DNA of 64,000 nt from positions 59,483 to 123,482 of the forward strand of contig NZ_BLAD01000054.1 in the NCBI RefSeq assembly GCF_009687845.1. Direction: 5' to 3'. Position numbers and translations under genes: made by a program. Within the stretch, counting starts at the first letter, position 1. The number at the start of each line of letters is the position of its first letter. The stretch is from Acrocarpospora corrugata. GTDB lineage: Bacteria; Actinomycetota; Actinomycetes; Streptosporangiales; Streptosporangiaceae. The notes below the pieces were generated by a model. It saw nothing but the letters and a program-made list of their open reading frames with translations. It made no database searches and was not told where the DNA came from. Of this stretch, positions 52,268-61,157 are shown one piece after another.

Positions 52268-52951
52268 GTGAACCGCCAGACGCGCGCCCCGCTGACCGAG
52301 CCGACCCCCGTCAGGCGCAGCTCGCGCCGTGGCTGGCGCTGGCTGGCCGGGGCGCTCTTCGTCGTGCTGCTGCTGGTCGTCGGCCTCCGGCTGGCCTGGT
52401 CCTGGCTGGATCCCTTCGGCGAGACGACCATCGACCGCAGCCAGCCGGTGCTGCTCCAGTCCATCCACAACCTCAGCCGCTTCGAGGCCGCGACCGGCAA
52501 CTTCCAGGTCGTGGTGGATCTGGAGAAGGACGCCGACTTCCTGCCGGACGCGATCAAGGGGACCAGGACGCTGTTCGTCGGCGCCGGCAACGTGGACGCC
52601 TACGTGGAGTTCGGCGGCCTCGGCAAGGACGCGATCACCGTCTCCCCGGACCGGACCTCCGTGACGGTGAAGCTGCCGCGCGCCCAGCTGGAGAAGCCGA
52701 ACCTGGACAACAAGCGCTCCTACGTCTACCACCAGGAGCGGGGTCTGCTGGACCGGGTGGGCGAGTTCCTGTCCGACTCCCCGGGCAACCAGCAGGAGCT
52801 GTACCTGCTCGCCGAGAGGAAGATCGCTGAAGCGGCCACGGGGAGCGACCTGCGGGCCCGCGCCGACGCGAACACCAAGGCGATGCTGGAGAACATGCTG
52901 AAGGCGCTCGGCTTCACGAAGGTGACGATCACCTACACCGACGAGCCGTAA
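52268..52951 (+). CDS. DUF4230 membrane-anchored protein
   Basis: This 227-residue protein has a basic N-terminus, one membrane helix (about 25-45) and the DUF4230 domain (about 60-220). The domain contains LLQSIHNLSRFEAATGNFQVVVDLEKD and VTVKLPRAQLEKPNLD. DUF4230 proteins face the outside of the membrane and have no known function. Start GTG 52268 lies 31 bp after the previous gene and may be co-transcribed. Confidence 0.85.
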   Translation: MNRQTRAPLTEPTPVRRSSRRGWRWLAGALFVVLLLVVGLRLAWSWLDPFGETTIDRSQPVLLQSIHNLSRFEAATGNFQVVVDLEKDADFLPDAIKGTRTLFVGAGNVDAYVEFGGLGKDAITVSPDRTSVTVKLPRAQLEKPNLDNKRSYVYHQERGLLDRVGEFLSDSPGNQQELYLLAERKIAEAATGSDLRARADANTKAMLENMLKALGFTKVTITYTDEP

Positions 52952-52954
52952 CCG

Positions 52955-53815
52955 CTACAGATATCCCCATTTACTGGATATTTCGCGCAATTGTTCTGGG
53001 ACTTCGTCCGGGGTGGGCAGGGGGCGCCCCGGCTGGACCGTGCCGGTCTGGATCTTGTCGCGCCAGTCGCCGATGCCCTTGACGAAGGTGCCGTGGTCGT
53101 GGTCGCCGTACCGGAGCACGCCCGGCTCCCAGGGCACGCCCAGCCGGTCGCAGATCCCCCGGAGTTCGCGCTCCGGGTTGGTGGTGAGCCCTTCGTAGGA
53201 GACGGTCAGGCCGCCGACCTTCTGGCGGGCCTCCTCCAGGTAGGTGGCGTACCTGAGCGCGTGCGGCACCGCCTCCTCCATCGGCCGGGCCTCGGGGTCG
53301 GCCTCGTGCCAGGAGGTGGCGATCGACAGCGGGTGCCTGATCAGGTAGATGAACCGGGCGTCCGGCCAGCAGGTCGAGATCCGCTTCCAGGCGAACACGT
53401 TGCTGGGGGTCTTCTCCACCAGGATCGGCTTGCCGCTGCGCAGCAGCTCGCGGTGGAGCATGCGGTCCCACAGGATGTGCTCGACGTCGCTGTGGGTGTG
53501 GCCGAGCGCGGTCAGCGCCTGCTGGAGCGGGTCGGTGGGCAGATTCACCGTCATCCGGCGGAAGTGGGTCTCGTGCGGGGCGTGCAGGCGCGAGTGGCTG
53601 TTCAGCATCACCCGCAGCAGCGTCGAACCGGACCGGACGGGGGCCAGCAGGAACACCGGCTCGCGGAGCAGGCGGTCCGCCGCCGGATCCACCGGGCCGC
53701 GGATCCTGTCGTCGGGCATCCGGGGCGGCAGCGGGGTGGGCGGGAGCCGTACCCGTTTGATGGCGTAACCAGTGACCCCTTCCAGGGTCGAATTGAGAAC
53801 CTGCTTCCACTTCAT
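52955..53815 (-). CDS. sulfotransferase family protein
   Basis: This 286-residue PAPS-dependent sulfotransferase-like protein has the 5'-phosphosulfate loop LAPVRSGSTLLRVMLNSH near residue 57 and the 3'-phosphate element RFIYLIRHPLSIATSW near 153. A conserved Glu-Lys (LVEKTPSN) lies near 130. The acceptor is unknown. ATG 53815 is preceded by CGTTCCAGGT. Confidence 0.86.
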   Translation of the reverse strand: MKWKQVLNSTLEGVTGYAIKRVRLPPTPLPPRMPDDRIRGPVDPAADRLLREPVFLLAPVRSGSTLLRVMLNSHSRLHAPHETHFRRMTVNLPTDPLQQALTALGHTHSDVEHILWDRMLHRELLRSGKPILVEKTPSNVFAWKRISTCWPDARFIYLIRHPLSIATSWHEADPEARPMEEAVPHALRYATYLEEARQKVGGLTVSYEGLTTNPERELRGICDRLGVPWEPGVLRYGDHDHGTFVKGIGDWRDKIQTGTVQPGRPLPTPDEVPEQLREISSKWGYL

Positions 53816-53869
53816 ACCTGGAACGTAAGGAGGAGGGGTTACGCGAGGGTGAACACGCCCTGAGAAAAG

Positions 53870-54799
53870 CTAGAGCGCCGCAATCAGCTCGTCGGCCGCC
53901 GCGTACGGATCGGTCTCCCCCGCCAGCGCCCGCTCCGCCAGCGCGTCCAGCCGCAGGTCCCCGTGGATGTTCCCGATCCTGGCCCGCAGCTGGGCCAGCA
54001 CGATCGCCTCGATCTCGTCCCTGGCCCGAGCCAGGCGGCGCAGCCGGCCCTGCCCCGACTCCGCCAGGTACGCGGCGTGCGCGTCCAGCGCGGCCACCAC
54101 GTCGTCCACGCCCTCGCCCCGGGCGGCCACCGTCGCCACGATCGGCGGACGCCAGGGCGCGTCCGACAGCGCGACCATGTTCCGCAGATCCCGGATCGTC
54201 GCCTGCGCGCCGTCCCGGTCGGCCTTGTTGACCACGAACACGTCGGCGATCTCCAGAATGCCCGCCTTGGCGGCCTGCACCCCGTCGCCCATGCCCGGCG
54301 CGAGCAGCACGATCGTGGAGTCGGCCAGTGAGGCGATGTCCACCTCGGCCTGCCCGACGCCCACGGTCTCGACCAGGACCAGGTCGTACCCGGCCGCGTC
54401 CAGCACCCGGATCGCCTGCGGCACCGCCCAGGACAGGCCGCCCAGATGCCCGCGGGTGGCCATCGACCGGATGAACACCCCCGAGTCGGTCGCGTGCTCC
54501 TGCATCCTGACCCGGTCGCCGAGCAGCGCTCCCCCGGTGAACGGCGACGAAGGATCCACCGCCAGCACGCCGACCCGCTCGCCGCGCTTGCGCGCCGCCT
54601 CGATCAGGGCGCCGGTCGAGGTCGACTTCCCCACCCCGGGCGAACCGGTCAGGCCCACCACCCTGGCCCGGTACGGCTGGCGCGTGCCGAGGGCCGCGAT
54701 CAGGTCGCGCAGGGCCGTACCGGCGTTCTCGACCAGGGAGATGGCCCGCGCGATGGCGCGCGGGCGGCCGGCCAGCACCTCCTCGGCGAGGGGCGTCAC
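53870..54799 (-). CDS. meaB: MeaB-type GTPase, acyl-CoA mutase chaperone
   Basis: This 309-residue G3E GTPase protects and reloads B12-dependent acyl-CoA mutases. Walker [10 protein letters not shown] is at residues 52-60, the switch [18 protein letters not shown] is near 85, [12 protein letters not shown] is near 140 and the guanine-binding NKAD is near 190. GTG 54799 overlaps the thiolase stop codon (GTGA). It belongs with the icmA-type mutase and the epimerase in this region. Confidence 0.94.
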   Translation of the reverse strand: MTPLAEEVLAGRPRAIARAISLVENAGTALRDLIAALGTRQPYRARVVGLTGSPGVGKSTSTGALIEAARKRGERVGVLAVDPSSPFTGGALLGDRVRMQEHATDSGVFIRSMATRGHLGGLSWAVPQAIRVLDAAGYDLVLVETVGVGQAEVDIASLADSTIVLLAPGMGDGVQAAKAGILEIADVFVVNKADRDGAQATIRDLRNMVALSDAPWRPPIVATVAARGEGVDDVVAALDAHAAYLAESGQGRLRRLARARDEIEAIVLAQLRARIGNIHGDLRLDALAERALAGETDPYAAADELIAAL

Positions 54800-55968
54800 G
54801 CGGGGACGCGGATGATCAGTGCGTCGCCCTGGCCGCCACCGCCGCACAGCGCCGCCGCGCCCAGCCCGCCGCCGCGGCGGCGCAGCTCGTGCGCGAGGGT
54901 GAGCACGATCCGCGCGCCGGACGCGCCAATCGGATGGCCGACGGCGATGCCGCCGCCGTTGACGTTGATTCTGTCGAGCGGCAGCCCGAGCTCCTTCGCC
55001 GACTGGAGCACGACCTGCGCGAACGCCTCGTTGATCTCGACCACGTCCAGGTCGGCCACGGTCAGGCCCTGCTTGCCGAGCGCGTGCTTGATCGCGTTGG
55101 CGGGCTGGGCCTGGAGCGAGTTGTCCGGCCCGGCCACGTTGCCGTGCGCGCCGATCTCGGCCAGCCAGTCGAGCCCGAGCTCCTCGGCCCTGCTCTTCGC
55201 CATCACCACGACGGCGCAGGCGCCGTCGGAGATCTGGGACGCCGACGCCGCCGTGATCGTGCCGTCCTTGGTGAAGGCCGGGCGCAGATTGGCCAGCGTC
55301 TCCACGGTCGTCTCGGGACGCACCCCTTCGTCGGCCGTGAACTCGGCGCCCTTGGGCAGCGGCACCGGGACGATCTCCTCGTCGAAGACGCCGTTCTTGG
55401 CCGCGGCGGCGGCCAGCTGGTGCGACCGCGCGGCGAAGGCGTCCTGCTCGGCGCGGGTGAGGCCGTAGCGCGCGTTGTGTCTTTCGGTCGACTCGCCCAT
55501 CGCGATCTGGTCGAACGCGTCGGTGAGCCCGTCCAGCGCCATCGCGTCCACGATCCCGGCGGGGCCGTACTTGACGCCCTTGCGCAGGCCAGGGATCAGG
55601 TGCGGGGCGTTGGTCATGGACTCCATACCGCCCGCCACCACGATCTCGAACTCACCGGCCCTGATCAGCTGATCGGCCAGCGCGATCGCGTCCAGACCCG
55701 ACAGGCAAACCTTGTTGATCGTCAGCGACGGCACGCTCATCGGGATCCCGGCGTGCACCGCCGCCTGCCGCGACGGGATCTGCCCCGCGCCCGCCTGGAG
55801 CACCTGCCCCATGATCACGTACTGTACGTCGGACGGAGCCACTCCCGAACGTTCCAGCGCGGCTTTGATGGCGATCCCACCGAGTTCCACCGCGGACTTG
55901 CCGGCCAGCGAACCGAGCAGCCGTCCGATGGGGGTACGTGCTCCGGCGACGATGACGGAACGGGACAT
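54796..55968 (-). CDS. acetyl-CoA C-acetyltransferase (thiolase)
   Basis: This 390-residue thiolase has the nucleophile Cys88 (INKVCLSG), NEAFAQV near 310, [10 protein letters not shown] near 345 and the second cysteine in CGGGGQG near 375. It interconverts acetoacetyl-CoA and acetyl-CoA, feeding or draining short-chain acyl-CoA pools together with the mutase and epimerase. It overlaps meaB by 4 bp. Confidence 0.95.
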   Translation of the reverse strand: MSRSVIVAGARTPIGRLLGSLAGKSAVELGGIAIKAALERSGVAPSDVQYVIMGQVLQAGAGQIPSRQAAVHAGIPMSVPSLTINKVCLSGLDAIALADQLIRAGEFEIVVAGGMESMTNAPHLIPGLRKGVKYGPAGIVDAMALDGLTDAFDQIAMGESTERHNARYGLTRAEQDAFAARSHQLAAAAAKNGVFDEEIVPVPLPKGAEFTADEGVRPETTVETLANLRPAFTKDGTITAASASQISDGACAVVVMAKSRAEELGLDWLAEIGAHGNVAGPDNSLQAQPANAIKHALGKQGLTVADLDVVEINEAFAQVVLQSAKELGLPLDRINVNGGGIAVGHPIGASGARIVLTLAHELRRRGGGLGAAALCGGGGQGDALIIRVPA

Positions 55969-56051
55969 GCGCGGGCCTCCTCGATAGACCAGGGGCGACG
56001 GTGTCACCATACCCAGGGGCGCTCGCGCGATCGCCCAGGAGGGTGGACTCA

Positions 56052-56474
56052 ATGTTTCAGCGGATCGACCATGTGGGCATCGCCTGTCACAACCTGGAGG
56101 AGAAGATCGAGTTCTACGAGTCGACCTTCGGCCTGGTGGTCGTGAGCCGGGAGGTGAACGAGGAGCAGGGCGTCAAGGAGGCCATGCTGCACGTGGCCGA
56201 CGGCGAGCATGGATCCTCCTATGTCCAGCTGCTGCAACCCCTCCACCCCGACACCGCCGTGGGGAAGTATTTGAGCAAACGCGGCGAGGGTGTGCACCAC
56301 ATCGGATACGGCGTCGCCGACGTGGCGAAAGCCATGGCGGACATCGCCGGCAAGGGGGTGCGCCTCATCGATGAACGCCCACGTCACGGCTCTATGGGTG
56401 CCTCTATTGCGTTTCTTCACCCGAAGGATGTGGGAGGAGTCCTAACAGAGCTGGTTGAGACACCGAGGCAATGA
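56052..56474 (+). CDS. mce: methylmalonyl-CoA epimerase
   Basis: This 140-residue glyoxalase-fold enzyme interconverts (2R)- and (2S)-methylmalonyl-CoA. Metal ligands are His7 in IDHVGIAC, Gln near 60 (VQLLQPL), His near 85 ([11 protein letters not shown]) and the C-terminal Glu in LTELVE. AGGAGGG lies about 9 bp before ATG 56052. It is divergent from the thiolase gene. Confidence 0.94.
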   Translation: MFQRIDHVGIACHNLEEKIEFYESTFGLVVVSREVNEEQGVKEAMLHVADGEHGSSYVQLLQPLHPDTAVGKYLSKRGEGVHHIGYGVADVAKAMADIAGKGVRLIDERPRHGSMGASIAFLHPKDVGGVLTELVETPRQ

Positions 56475-56661
56475 CCAAACACAAGAAAGGCTCATACGTA
56501 ACAAGTCGCGCAGAAAGTCCGAGGAGGCCGCCAACTCGGCAGCACCGGAGTACGCTGGCCTACCACCGGACGTGGATCCCGCAATGGGCTCCTCGCCTCG
56601 GATGTCCGAAACCCCCCCGTCCGGCCCGTGTAGCCGTCTCGACAACCCAGGATCGAGCCTC

Positions 56662-57951
56662 ATGCAGTCCGACATCGACGCCCAGTTGAACAATTTCTTT
56701 GAAGACGCCCCCTCCCGGGAATTCGACGTGGTGCTCCGCGGCTATGACCGGCACCAGGTCCACGACCACCTGAAGACGCTGGACACAGACCTGCGTCAGG
56801 CCCGGGAGCAGGTCACCGCCCTTCAGCGGGACCTTTCCGACTCCCAGCGCCAGCTGCAGGAGCAGGAGCGCCCGACCTATTCCGGGCTGGGCGCCCGCAT
56901 TGAGCAACTGCTGCGTCTGGCGGAGGAGCAGGCCACCGAACTCGTCCAGGCCGCCCGATCCGAGGCCAACGAGATCAAGGCCGCCGCCAAGGTGGATGCC
57001 GCCGACGTCCGCGCCGCCGCCGAGAACGAGGCCGCTGATAAGCGCGCGCTCGCCACCCGCGAGGCCGACGAGATGCGCACCACCGCCGAGCGGGACGCGG
57101 AGGAGATCCGCTCCACCGCCAAGCGCGAGTCGGACGAGCTGACCAACACCACCGAGCGTGAGGTCGCCAAGCTCCGCGCCACCGCCGACCATGAGGTCGC
57201 GGAGAAGCGCGCCGACGCCGAGCGTGAGATCGCCAAGCTGCGCACCACCACCGAGCGTGAGGTCGCCCAGCTGCGGGCGTCCACCAAGCGCGAGCGTGAC
57301 GAGGTGCTGACCACCGCCAAGCGTCAGGCCGACGAGATGCGTGCCCAGGCCCAGCGGGTCCTGGAGGAGTCCGAGGCCAAGCGCGCCCAGGACGAGGCCG
57401 AGTTCGAGATCCAGCTGGCCGCCCGCCGCGAGGACTCCGAGCGCCAGGAGTCCGAGCGCCACGCCACCGCCCAGGCCAACACCCAGAAGCTCGTCGCCGA
57501 GGCCGAGCAGCGCGCCGCCACCGCGGAACAGCGCGCGACCAAGGCCACCCAGCAGGCCGACCAGACCCGCCGCGAGGCCGACACCCACGCCAAGCAGCTC
57601 CTGGCCAACGCCCGCAAGAACGCCGACCAGCTGGTCGCGGAATCCAAGTCCAGCGCAGAATCGATAGTGAGTGACGCCAAGAGCGAGGCCGAGCGCACCC
57701 GCTCCAACATGCAGCGCCAGGTCGACGAACTGACCCGCCAGCGCGACAGCATCACCAGCCACCTGGCCCAGCTCCGCCAGCTCCTCGGCGGCGCCGCCCT
57801 CCCCGGCATGGACCCCGAGCCCGCCCCCGTGGTGGCCGCTCCCATCAAGCCGGCCCTCTCCGCCGCCCCCAACGGCAACGACAAGCCCACCCCGAAGCCC
57901 GCACCCCCGGCCCCCAAGGCGGACGACGACGCCGAATGGTGGCAGGAGTAG
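56662..57951 (+). CDS. FilP/Scy-like DivIVA-domain coiled-coil protein
   Basis: This 429-residue protein has an N-terminal DivIVA-like segment (FDVVLRGYDRHQVHDHLKTL, about residues 19-40), a nearly continuous charged coiled coil from about 40 to 370 made of 11-residue-type repeats (EREVAKLRAT, EREIAKLRTT), and a proline-rich tail. Its place right after mce matches the Streptomyces scy/filP region, where such proteins organise tip growth and intermediate-filament-like structures. ATG 56662 is chosen; the frame is open upstream to ATG 56602 and beyond. At this length it is nearer FilP than the much longer Scy. Confidence 0.82.
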   Translation: MQSDIDAQLNNFFEDAPSREFDVVLRGYDRHQVHDHLKTLDTDLRQAREQVTALQRDLSDSQRQLQEQERPTYSGLGARIEQLLRLAEEQATELVQAARSEANEIKAAAKVDAADVRAAAENEAADKRALATREADEMRTTAERDAEEIRSTAKRESDELTNTTEREVAKLRATADHEVAEKRADAEREIAKLRTTTEREVAQLRASTKRERDEVLTTAKRQADEMRAQAQRVLEESEAKRAQDEAEFEIQLAARREDSERQESERHATAQANTQKLVAEAEQRAATAEQRATKATQQADQTRREADTHAKQLLANARKNADQLVAESKSSAESIVSDAKSEAERTRSNMQRQVDELTRQRDSITSHLAQLRQLLGGAALPGMDPEPAPVVAAPIKPALSAAPNGNDKPTPKPAPPAPKADDDAEWWQE

Positions 57952-57987
57952 GACTATCCAACTCGGGGCGACGGCTACACACCAAAC

Positions 57988-58021
57988 AAATGCCCGGCGG
58001 ACTAACCCCCGCCGGGCATTT
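57988..58021 (+). terminator. intrinsic terminator after the coiled-coil gene
   Basis: AAATGCCCGGCGG (57988-58000) pairs perfectly with CCGCCGGGCATTT (58009-58021), with an 8-nt loop. Confidence 0.88.
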
Positions 58022-58156
58022 GTCACGTTCCCGCGAGATTAGTGCGGTAAATCCCAAAGCCACCTTCGCCGCCCGCACGGCTTCAACTACTCTTCGCTAC
58101 TGGCTAACTCCGGAGCCGTACCATCATGACGTCAGCTGAGGTCATATGCTGAGGGC

Positions 58157-58726
58157 ATGACCGCGTTGCCGGACTGGATGGTGCTGTCTCCTGAAGGGCT
58201 CAGCGCCGAGGCCTACGAAGCACTGCCCGAAGACATCTCCAGGCGCATCGAAGTCGTGGACGGAGCCATCCTCGTGTACGCCGCCCCCCGCCGCGCGCAC
58301 CAGATCCTCGCCCGCCGCCTGGCGCACGCGATCGAGTACGTTTGCGACGATCACCTGGCGGTCGCCACCGACATCGACCTGAGACTCCGTGACATCCCCC
58401 TACTCAACCGGCGTCCTGATATCGCCGTCTACGATGCCTCCCTTCCTGACGAGGAAGTCCTGCGCCCCGGCCACTGCCTGATGGTCATCGAGGTCATGTC
58501 ACCCGGCTCAGTGACAGCAGACCAAGACAAGCCTGCGGAGTACGCCGCTGCGGGGATTAAGCACTACTGGCGAGTCGAACTAAACGACCATGATCATGGT
58601 CCAGCGGTATTCCGCTATCGACTGGATCCGACCACCGGCTATTACGCCTCAGCCGGGGTGGACACGGGCAAACTCAAGGTGTCAGACCCACTTCCACTGG
58701 AAGTCGACCTCATCGAACTGATCTGA
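58157..58726 (+). CDS. Uma2-family (DUF820) putative endonuclease
   Basis: This 189-residue restriction-endonuclease-fold protein has EVVDGAILVYAAP near residue 33, the PDIAVYDA strand with catalytic Asp near 91, and VIEVMSPGSV with Glu near 112 followed by DKPAEYAAAGIKHYWRV containing the lysine. These make the PD-(D/E)XK-like site of the family. Uma2 genes are numerous and mobile; the physiological role is unclear. Confidence 0.9.
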   Translation: MTALPDWMVLSPEGLSAEAYEALPEDISRRIEVVDGAILVYAAPRRAHQILARRLAHAIEYVCDDHLAVATDIDLRLRDIPLLNRRPDIAVYDASLPDEEVLRPGHCLMVIEVMSPGSVTADQDKPAEYAAAGIKHYWRVELNDHDHGPAVFRYRLDPTTGYYASAGVDTGKLKVSDPLPLEVDLIELI

Positions 58727-58837
58727 CGCGATCACCTTACGGTGGATTGTTGGGTCAGGGTGGAGGTAGAGGTGCAGGCCGCGGCCTGGGCTGACGGCGT
58801 CGAACAGGGCTTGCAGATCAGCGGGCGAGGGCATCAT
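58682..58837 (-). CDS. small open frame, uncertain
   Basis: This 51-codon frame reads MMPSPADLQALFDAVSPGRG and then a His/Leu-rich segment. It overlaps the Uma2 3' end in antisense. The N-terminal half looks protein-like, the rest less so; it may be a fragment of a lost gene. The following stretch up to 59112 shows no gene, repeat or hairpin that I can support. Confidence 0.2.
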   Translation of the reverse strand: MMPSPADLQALFDAVSPGRGLHLYLHPDPTIHRKVIASDQFDEVDFQWKWV

Positions 58838-59112
58838 GACTAAGCGGGTCAGTGGTGGCCACCATCAGCCGGGTGGTGTGTCCAGTCCTACTAGTCCAGA
58901 CAGGTTCCGGCAGCCCGCCACCTCTGGGTGTGCCATTGCGGAAAAGGATGGCTCTGCCCGCTCGTCAAGCGGCGGAAGCGTCGGTAGACAGCGGAGCGCC
59001 CCGGCGCGGGGTCGGCATGGCTTGGAGCTAACTCGTCTCCGGCCCTCTCCACCAGGGGGACCCTCACACCGAAGAAGTACCTGCCACCTGGCTCAATCCA
59101 TACAAACTAACG

Positions 59113-60024
59113 CTAGTCCACCTTGGGTATAACGATGAGGTGGGCGGTTTCGGTCAGCTTTTGGGCCGGGCAGTTTCCCTGACGAGGGATCACGACAATG
59201 GGAGCATCCATATTCCCTCCCACCGCGATGCCGTCCAGAAGCATCCCAGCGCAGGGTGTCGGCCATGATGCGGGAGAGGCTATCTGAACGCGGGTCGGGA
59301 CCTTCACCTGCATCACATCGGGCACGAGGGTTGGCAGGAGCAGTAGGACAAGCAAGCTGGCCACAAACGGAGCCCCCGCCCACTTGAGCCCTTTCGCAAG
59401 TCGGTCGTAGCGTTGCTGGGTCTCAAAGGCCGCGGCCGCGTCGACCACGCACTGAACGCGTCGGCCCAAATCGAGGCTAAGGCTAGTGAGGGCACTCATA
59501 GCAGCCGAATCACCAAGATCATAAATGTTTGTCCCGATCCGAACCCGATCTCCCGGTTTATTGATTGTTGTAGCTTTATAGGCCTTTATGTGATCCCCCG
59601 AGAGCTGGCCGATAGCGTCACGAGATGCTCCAAGCAGGTCATTGCGGCGTTCCACGACCAAATACTTCATGAGGGCGGACTTAGGGGACTCGAGACGACG
59701 GCCGGGGAAGCCGCCATTGTCGCTGCGGTCCAGTTCGGATAGCTCACCGATGCTGCGACGAGGCACTGCGAGGACTCCTGCCGCCCGATAGAGAACCCAC
59801 ACGACAGAAGTCAGGGCCGTGAGGATCGCGCTCAGCGCCGCCATGACAGCCCAGGCTCCTACTTCCTCAAGGCCATCAAGGTTACGAAACTGCAGGTTGG
59901 CGACTAATACGGCGACGATGGATGCGCTACCCCCCACCAGCCAGCGAGCGGCCGCACGCAGGTCGGACGCGTGTGAGACGTCATTTGCCACCGACGGGAT
60001 CTGGTCGACGCCAGGTGTGGTCAT
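59113..60024 (-). CDS. membrane protein of unknown function
   Basis: This 303-residue protein has two close N-terminal membrane helices (about 28-48 and 56-80), a central cytoplasmic domain (about 85-215) with NKPGDRVRIGTNIYDLGDSAAM, a third helix (about 220-240) and a short extracytoplasmic tail with two cysteines. ATG 60024 has AAAGGACAGG upstream. It is divergent from a Phd/YefM-type antitoxin gene, and the shared 84-bp gap has repeat motifs. The layout is reminiscent of membrane effectors in defence loci, but no known domain is recognised. Confidence 0.6.
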   Translation of the reverse strand: MTTPGVDQIPSVANDVSHASDLRAAARWLVGGSASIVAVLVANLQFRNLDGLEEVGAWAVMAALSAILTALTSVVWVLYRAAGVLAVPRRSIGELSELDRSDNGGFPGRRLESPKSALMKYLVVERRNDLLGASRDAIGQLSGDHIKAYKATTINKPGDRVRIGTNIYDLGDSAAMSALTSLSLDLGRRVQCVVDAAAAFETQQRYDRLAKGLKWAGAPFVASLLVLLLLPTLVPDVMQVKVPTRVQIASPASWPTPCAGMLLDGIAVGGNMDAPIVVIPRQGNCPAQKLTETAHLIVIPKVD

Positions 60025-60069
60025 GACCTGTCCTTTGCGGATATTTTGTCTTCGGCTCGCATAGATGGG

Positions 60070-60093
60070 GTACTTGTAGTACAAAGGTAGTAC
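60070..60093. promoter_or_regulatory. candidate antitoxin operator with GTAC repeats
   Basis: GTACT (60070-60074) and AGTAC (60078-60082) form a perfect inverted repeat with 3 bp between. GTAGTAC occurs at 60076-60082 and again at 60087-60093, 11 bp apart. Short GTAC palindromes are typical Phd/YefM binding sites. Confidence 0.5.
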
Positions 60094-60107
60094 GTAGACT
60101 TGCGGGG

Positions 60108-60431
60108 ATGTCCAAAATGACCATTGGGAAACCACCGGCAGGCCGGGGAGACGTGCACATTTATAGGATGCGTGATCTCAACCAGAGGACTGCCGAAGTG
60201 ATCCAAGAGATCAATGACTCTGGCATACCTGCAATAATCACTCGCCATGGCAGGTTCGTGGCCATGATTACTCCTTTGCTCAACAAGGGTCTTGAAGGTG
60301 AGCTAATCGCTCAGTTCCTCAGAAACCAGGCCAGCGAATCCTCGGATCCGACTTCATCTGCGCGCGAACTCGAATCAAGAAGTTTTCTGACAGAAGACCT
60401 GGCTACACGTCTGGGCCTCGACTGGCCATGA
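60108..60431 (+). CDS. Phd/YefM-family antitoxin
   Basis: This 107-residue protein has the Phd/YefM DNA-binding and dimerisation half (MRDLNQRTAEVIQEINDSG followed by PAIITRHGRFVAMITPL, residues about 21-58) and an acidic, flexible C-terminus that would wrap a toxin. There is no co-directional toxin gene downstream. The adjacent convergent gene has a RelE-like pattern. The ATG at 60108 lies just after the GTAC repeats, with GGGG at 60103-60106 very close to it. Confidence 0.8.
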   Translation: MSKMTIGKPPAGRGDVHIYRMRDLNQRTAEVIQEINDSGIPAIITRHGRFVAMITPLLNKGLEGELIAQFLRNQASESSDPTSSARELESRSFLTEDLATRLGLDWP

Positions 60432-60776
60432 CTAGAGGCCGTCCACGGCCAACATAGAGTTATGCAGAATACGCGTCACAGTTATGGCGGCATGCCCACC
60501 CCCGGCCTCTCGATACTCTTTGTCAGTGGGCCGACGGTAGACCAGGCAGTATTCGCTGAGCTCTTCCGGTGGATCAGAGCCCCTCTTGGTTGAAATGGCG
60601 CGACGCCAAGCCATCTCGCCAATCTTTCCCTTGATCCAGCCCTCATCCTCCCGGTGCTCGCGCGGCGGAAATCGCACCTCTTCTTCTGCCAATATGATAA
60701 TTTCCTTCTGTATTGCAGGGTTCCCGATCTCTTCGAAATCGCGGATTGTCATTTCGTTCCAAACAATTCCGTGCAC
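60432..60776 (-). CDS. small protein with RelE/ParE-like pattern, tentative toxin
   Basis: This 114-residue basic protein, or about 106 from ATG 60752, has a helical N-terminal half (IQKEIIILAEEEVRF), a WRRAI segment and a C-terminal strand series (EYCLVYRRP, then HAAITVTRILHN). These positions resemble the WR, YRILY and VHR elements of RelE/ParE toxins. Its stop codon abuts the stop of the Phd/YefM-type gene in convergent orientation, which is not the standard operon order. The family call is weak. Confidence 0.4.
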   Translation of the reverse strand: MHGIVWNEMTIRDFEEIGNPAIQKEIIILAEEEVRFPPREHREDEGWIKGKIGEMAWRRAISTKRGSDPPEELSEYCLVYRRPTDKEYREAGGGHAAITVTRILHNSMLAVDGL

Positions 60777-61064
60777 GTACCCTCCCCGAACCCCAGCCGA
60801 TTTCTCAGGAGATCAACCGGTGGGCGAACTGTTTGGATCGATCCCGCGGTCCGCTGCGGCATCAACCCATTGCGAACCGGCCCTGATCCCAGCCTTTGGA
60901 TCGCGAGCCCGGTTCCGGGAGACTCTCCCGTACTGCTAGATTCTGCGTGCATACCAGCAAACTACTACCTTGCAGAACGCATCGTAGCAGAAGGTCTAGC
61001 GAAGCTACGTGCAGCGCCAGCAGACGGTCAGTTTGTGGAAATCTCCCAGCTCATGGGGAGATAG
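60771..61064 (+). CDS. hypothetical open frame, possible gene remnant
   Basis: A 97-codon frame from GTG 60771 reads with protein-like composition at its end: WIDPAVRCGINPL, then VLLDSACIPANYYLAERI and LAKLRAAPADGQFVEIS. There is no ribosome-binding site and the first part overlaps the start of the convergent small gene. It may be the 3' part of a gene that lost its start. I do not recognise the family. Confidence 0.3.
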   Translation: MHVPSPNPSRFLRRSTGGRTVWIDPAVRCGINPLRTGPDPSLWIASPVPGDSPVLLDSACIPANYYLAERIVAEGLAKLRAAPADGQFVEISQLMGR

Positions 61065-61132
61065 ACCCCCACACAAGACCATCCCGCCGGTGGGGTACCG
61101 TGGGTATGCCAACTTGCACCCTGTGAGGTTAC

Positions 61133-61150
61133 ATCGAACACGCGTTCGAT
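61133..61150. promoter_or_regulatory. inverted repeat before the XRE gene
   Basis: ATCGAAC (61133-61139) and GTTCGAT (61144-61150) are perfect inverted 7-mers with a 4-bp spacer, ending 7 bp before ATG 61158. It probably overlaps the promoter and fits an autoregulatory site of the XRE protein. Confidence 0.5.
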
Positions 61151-61157
61151 AAATGGA

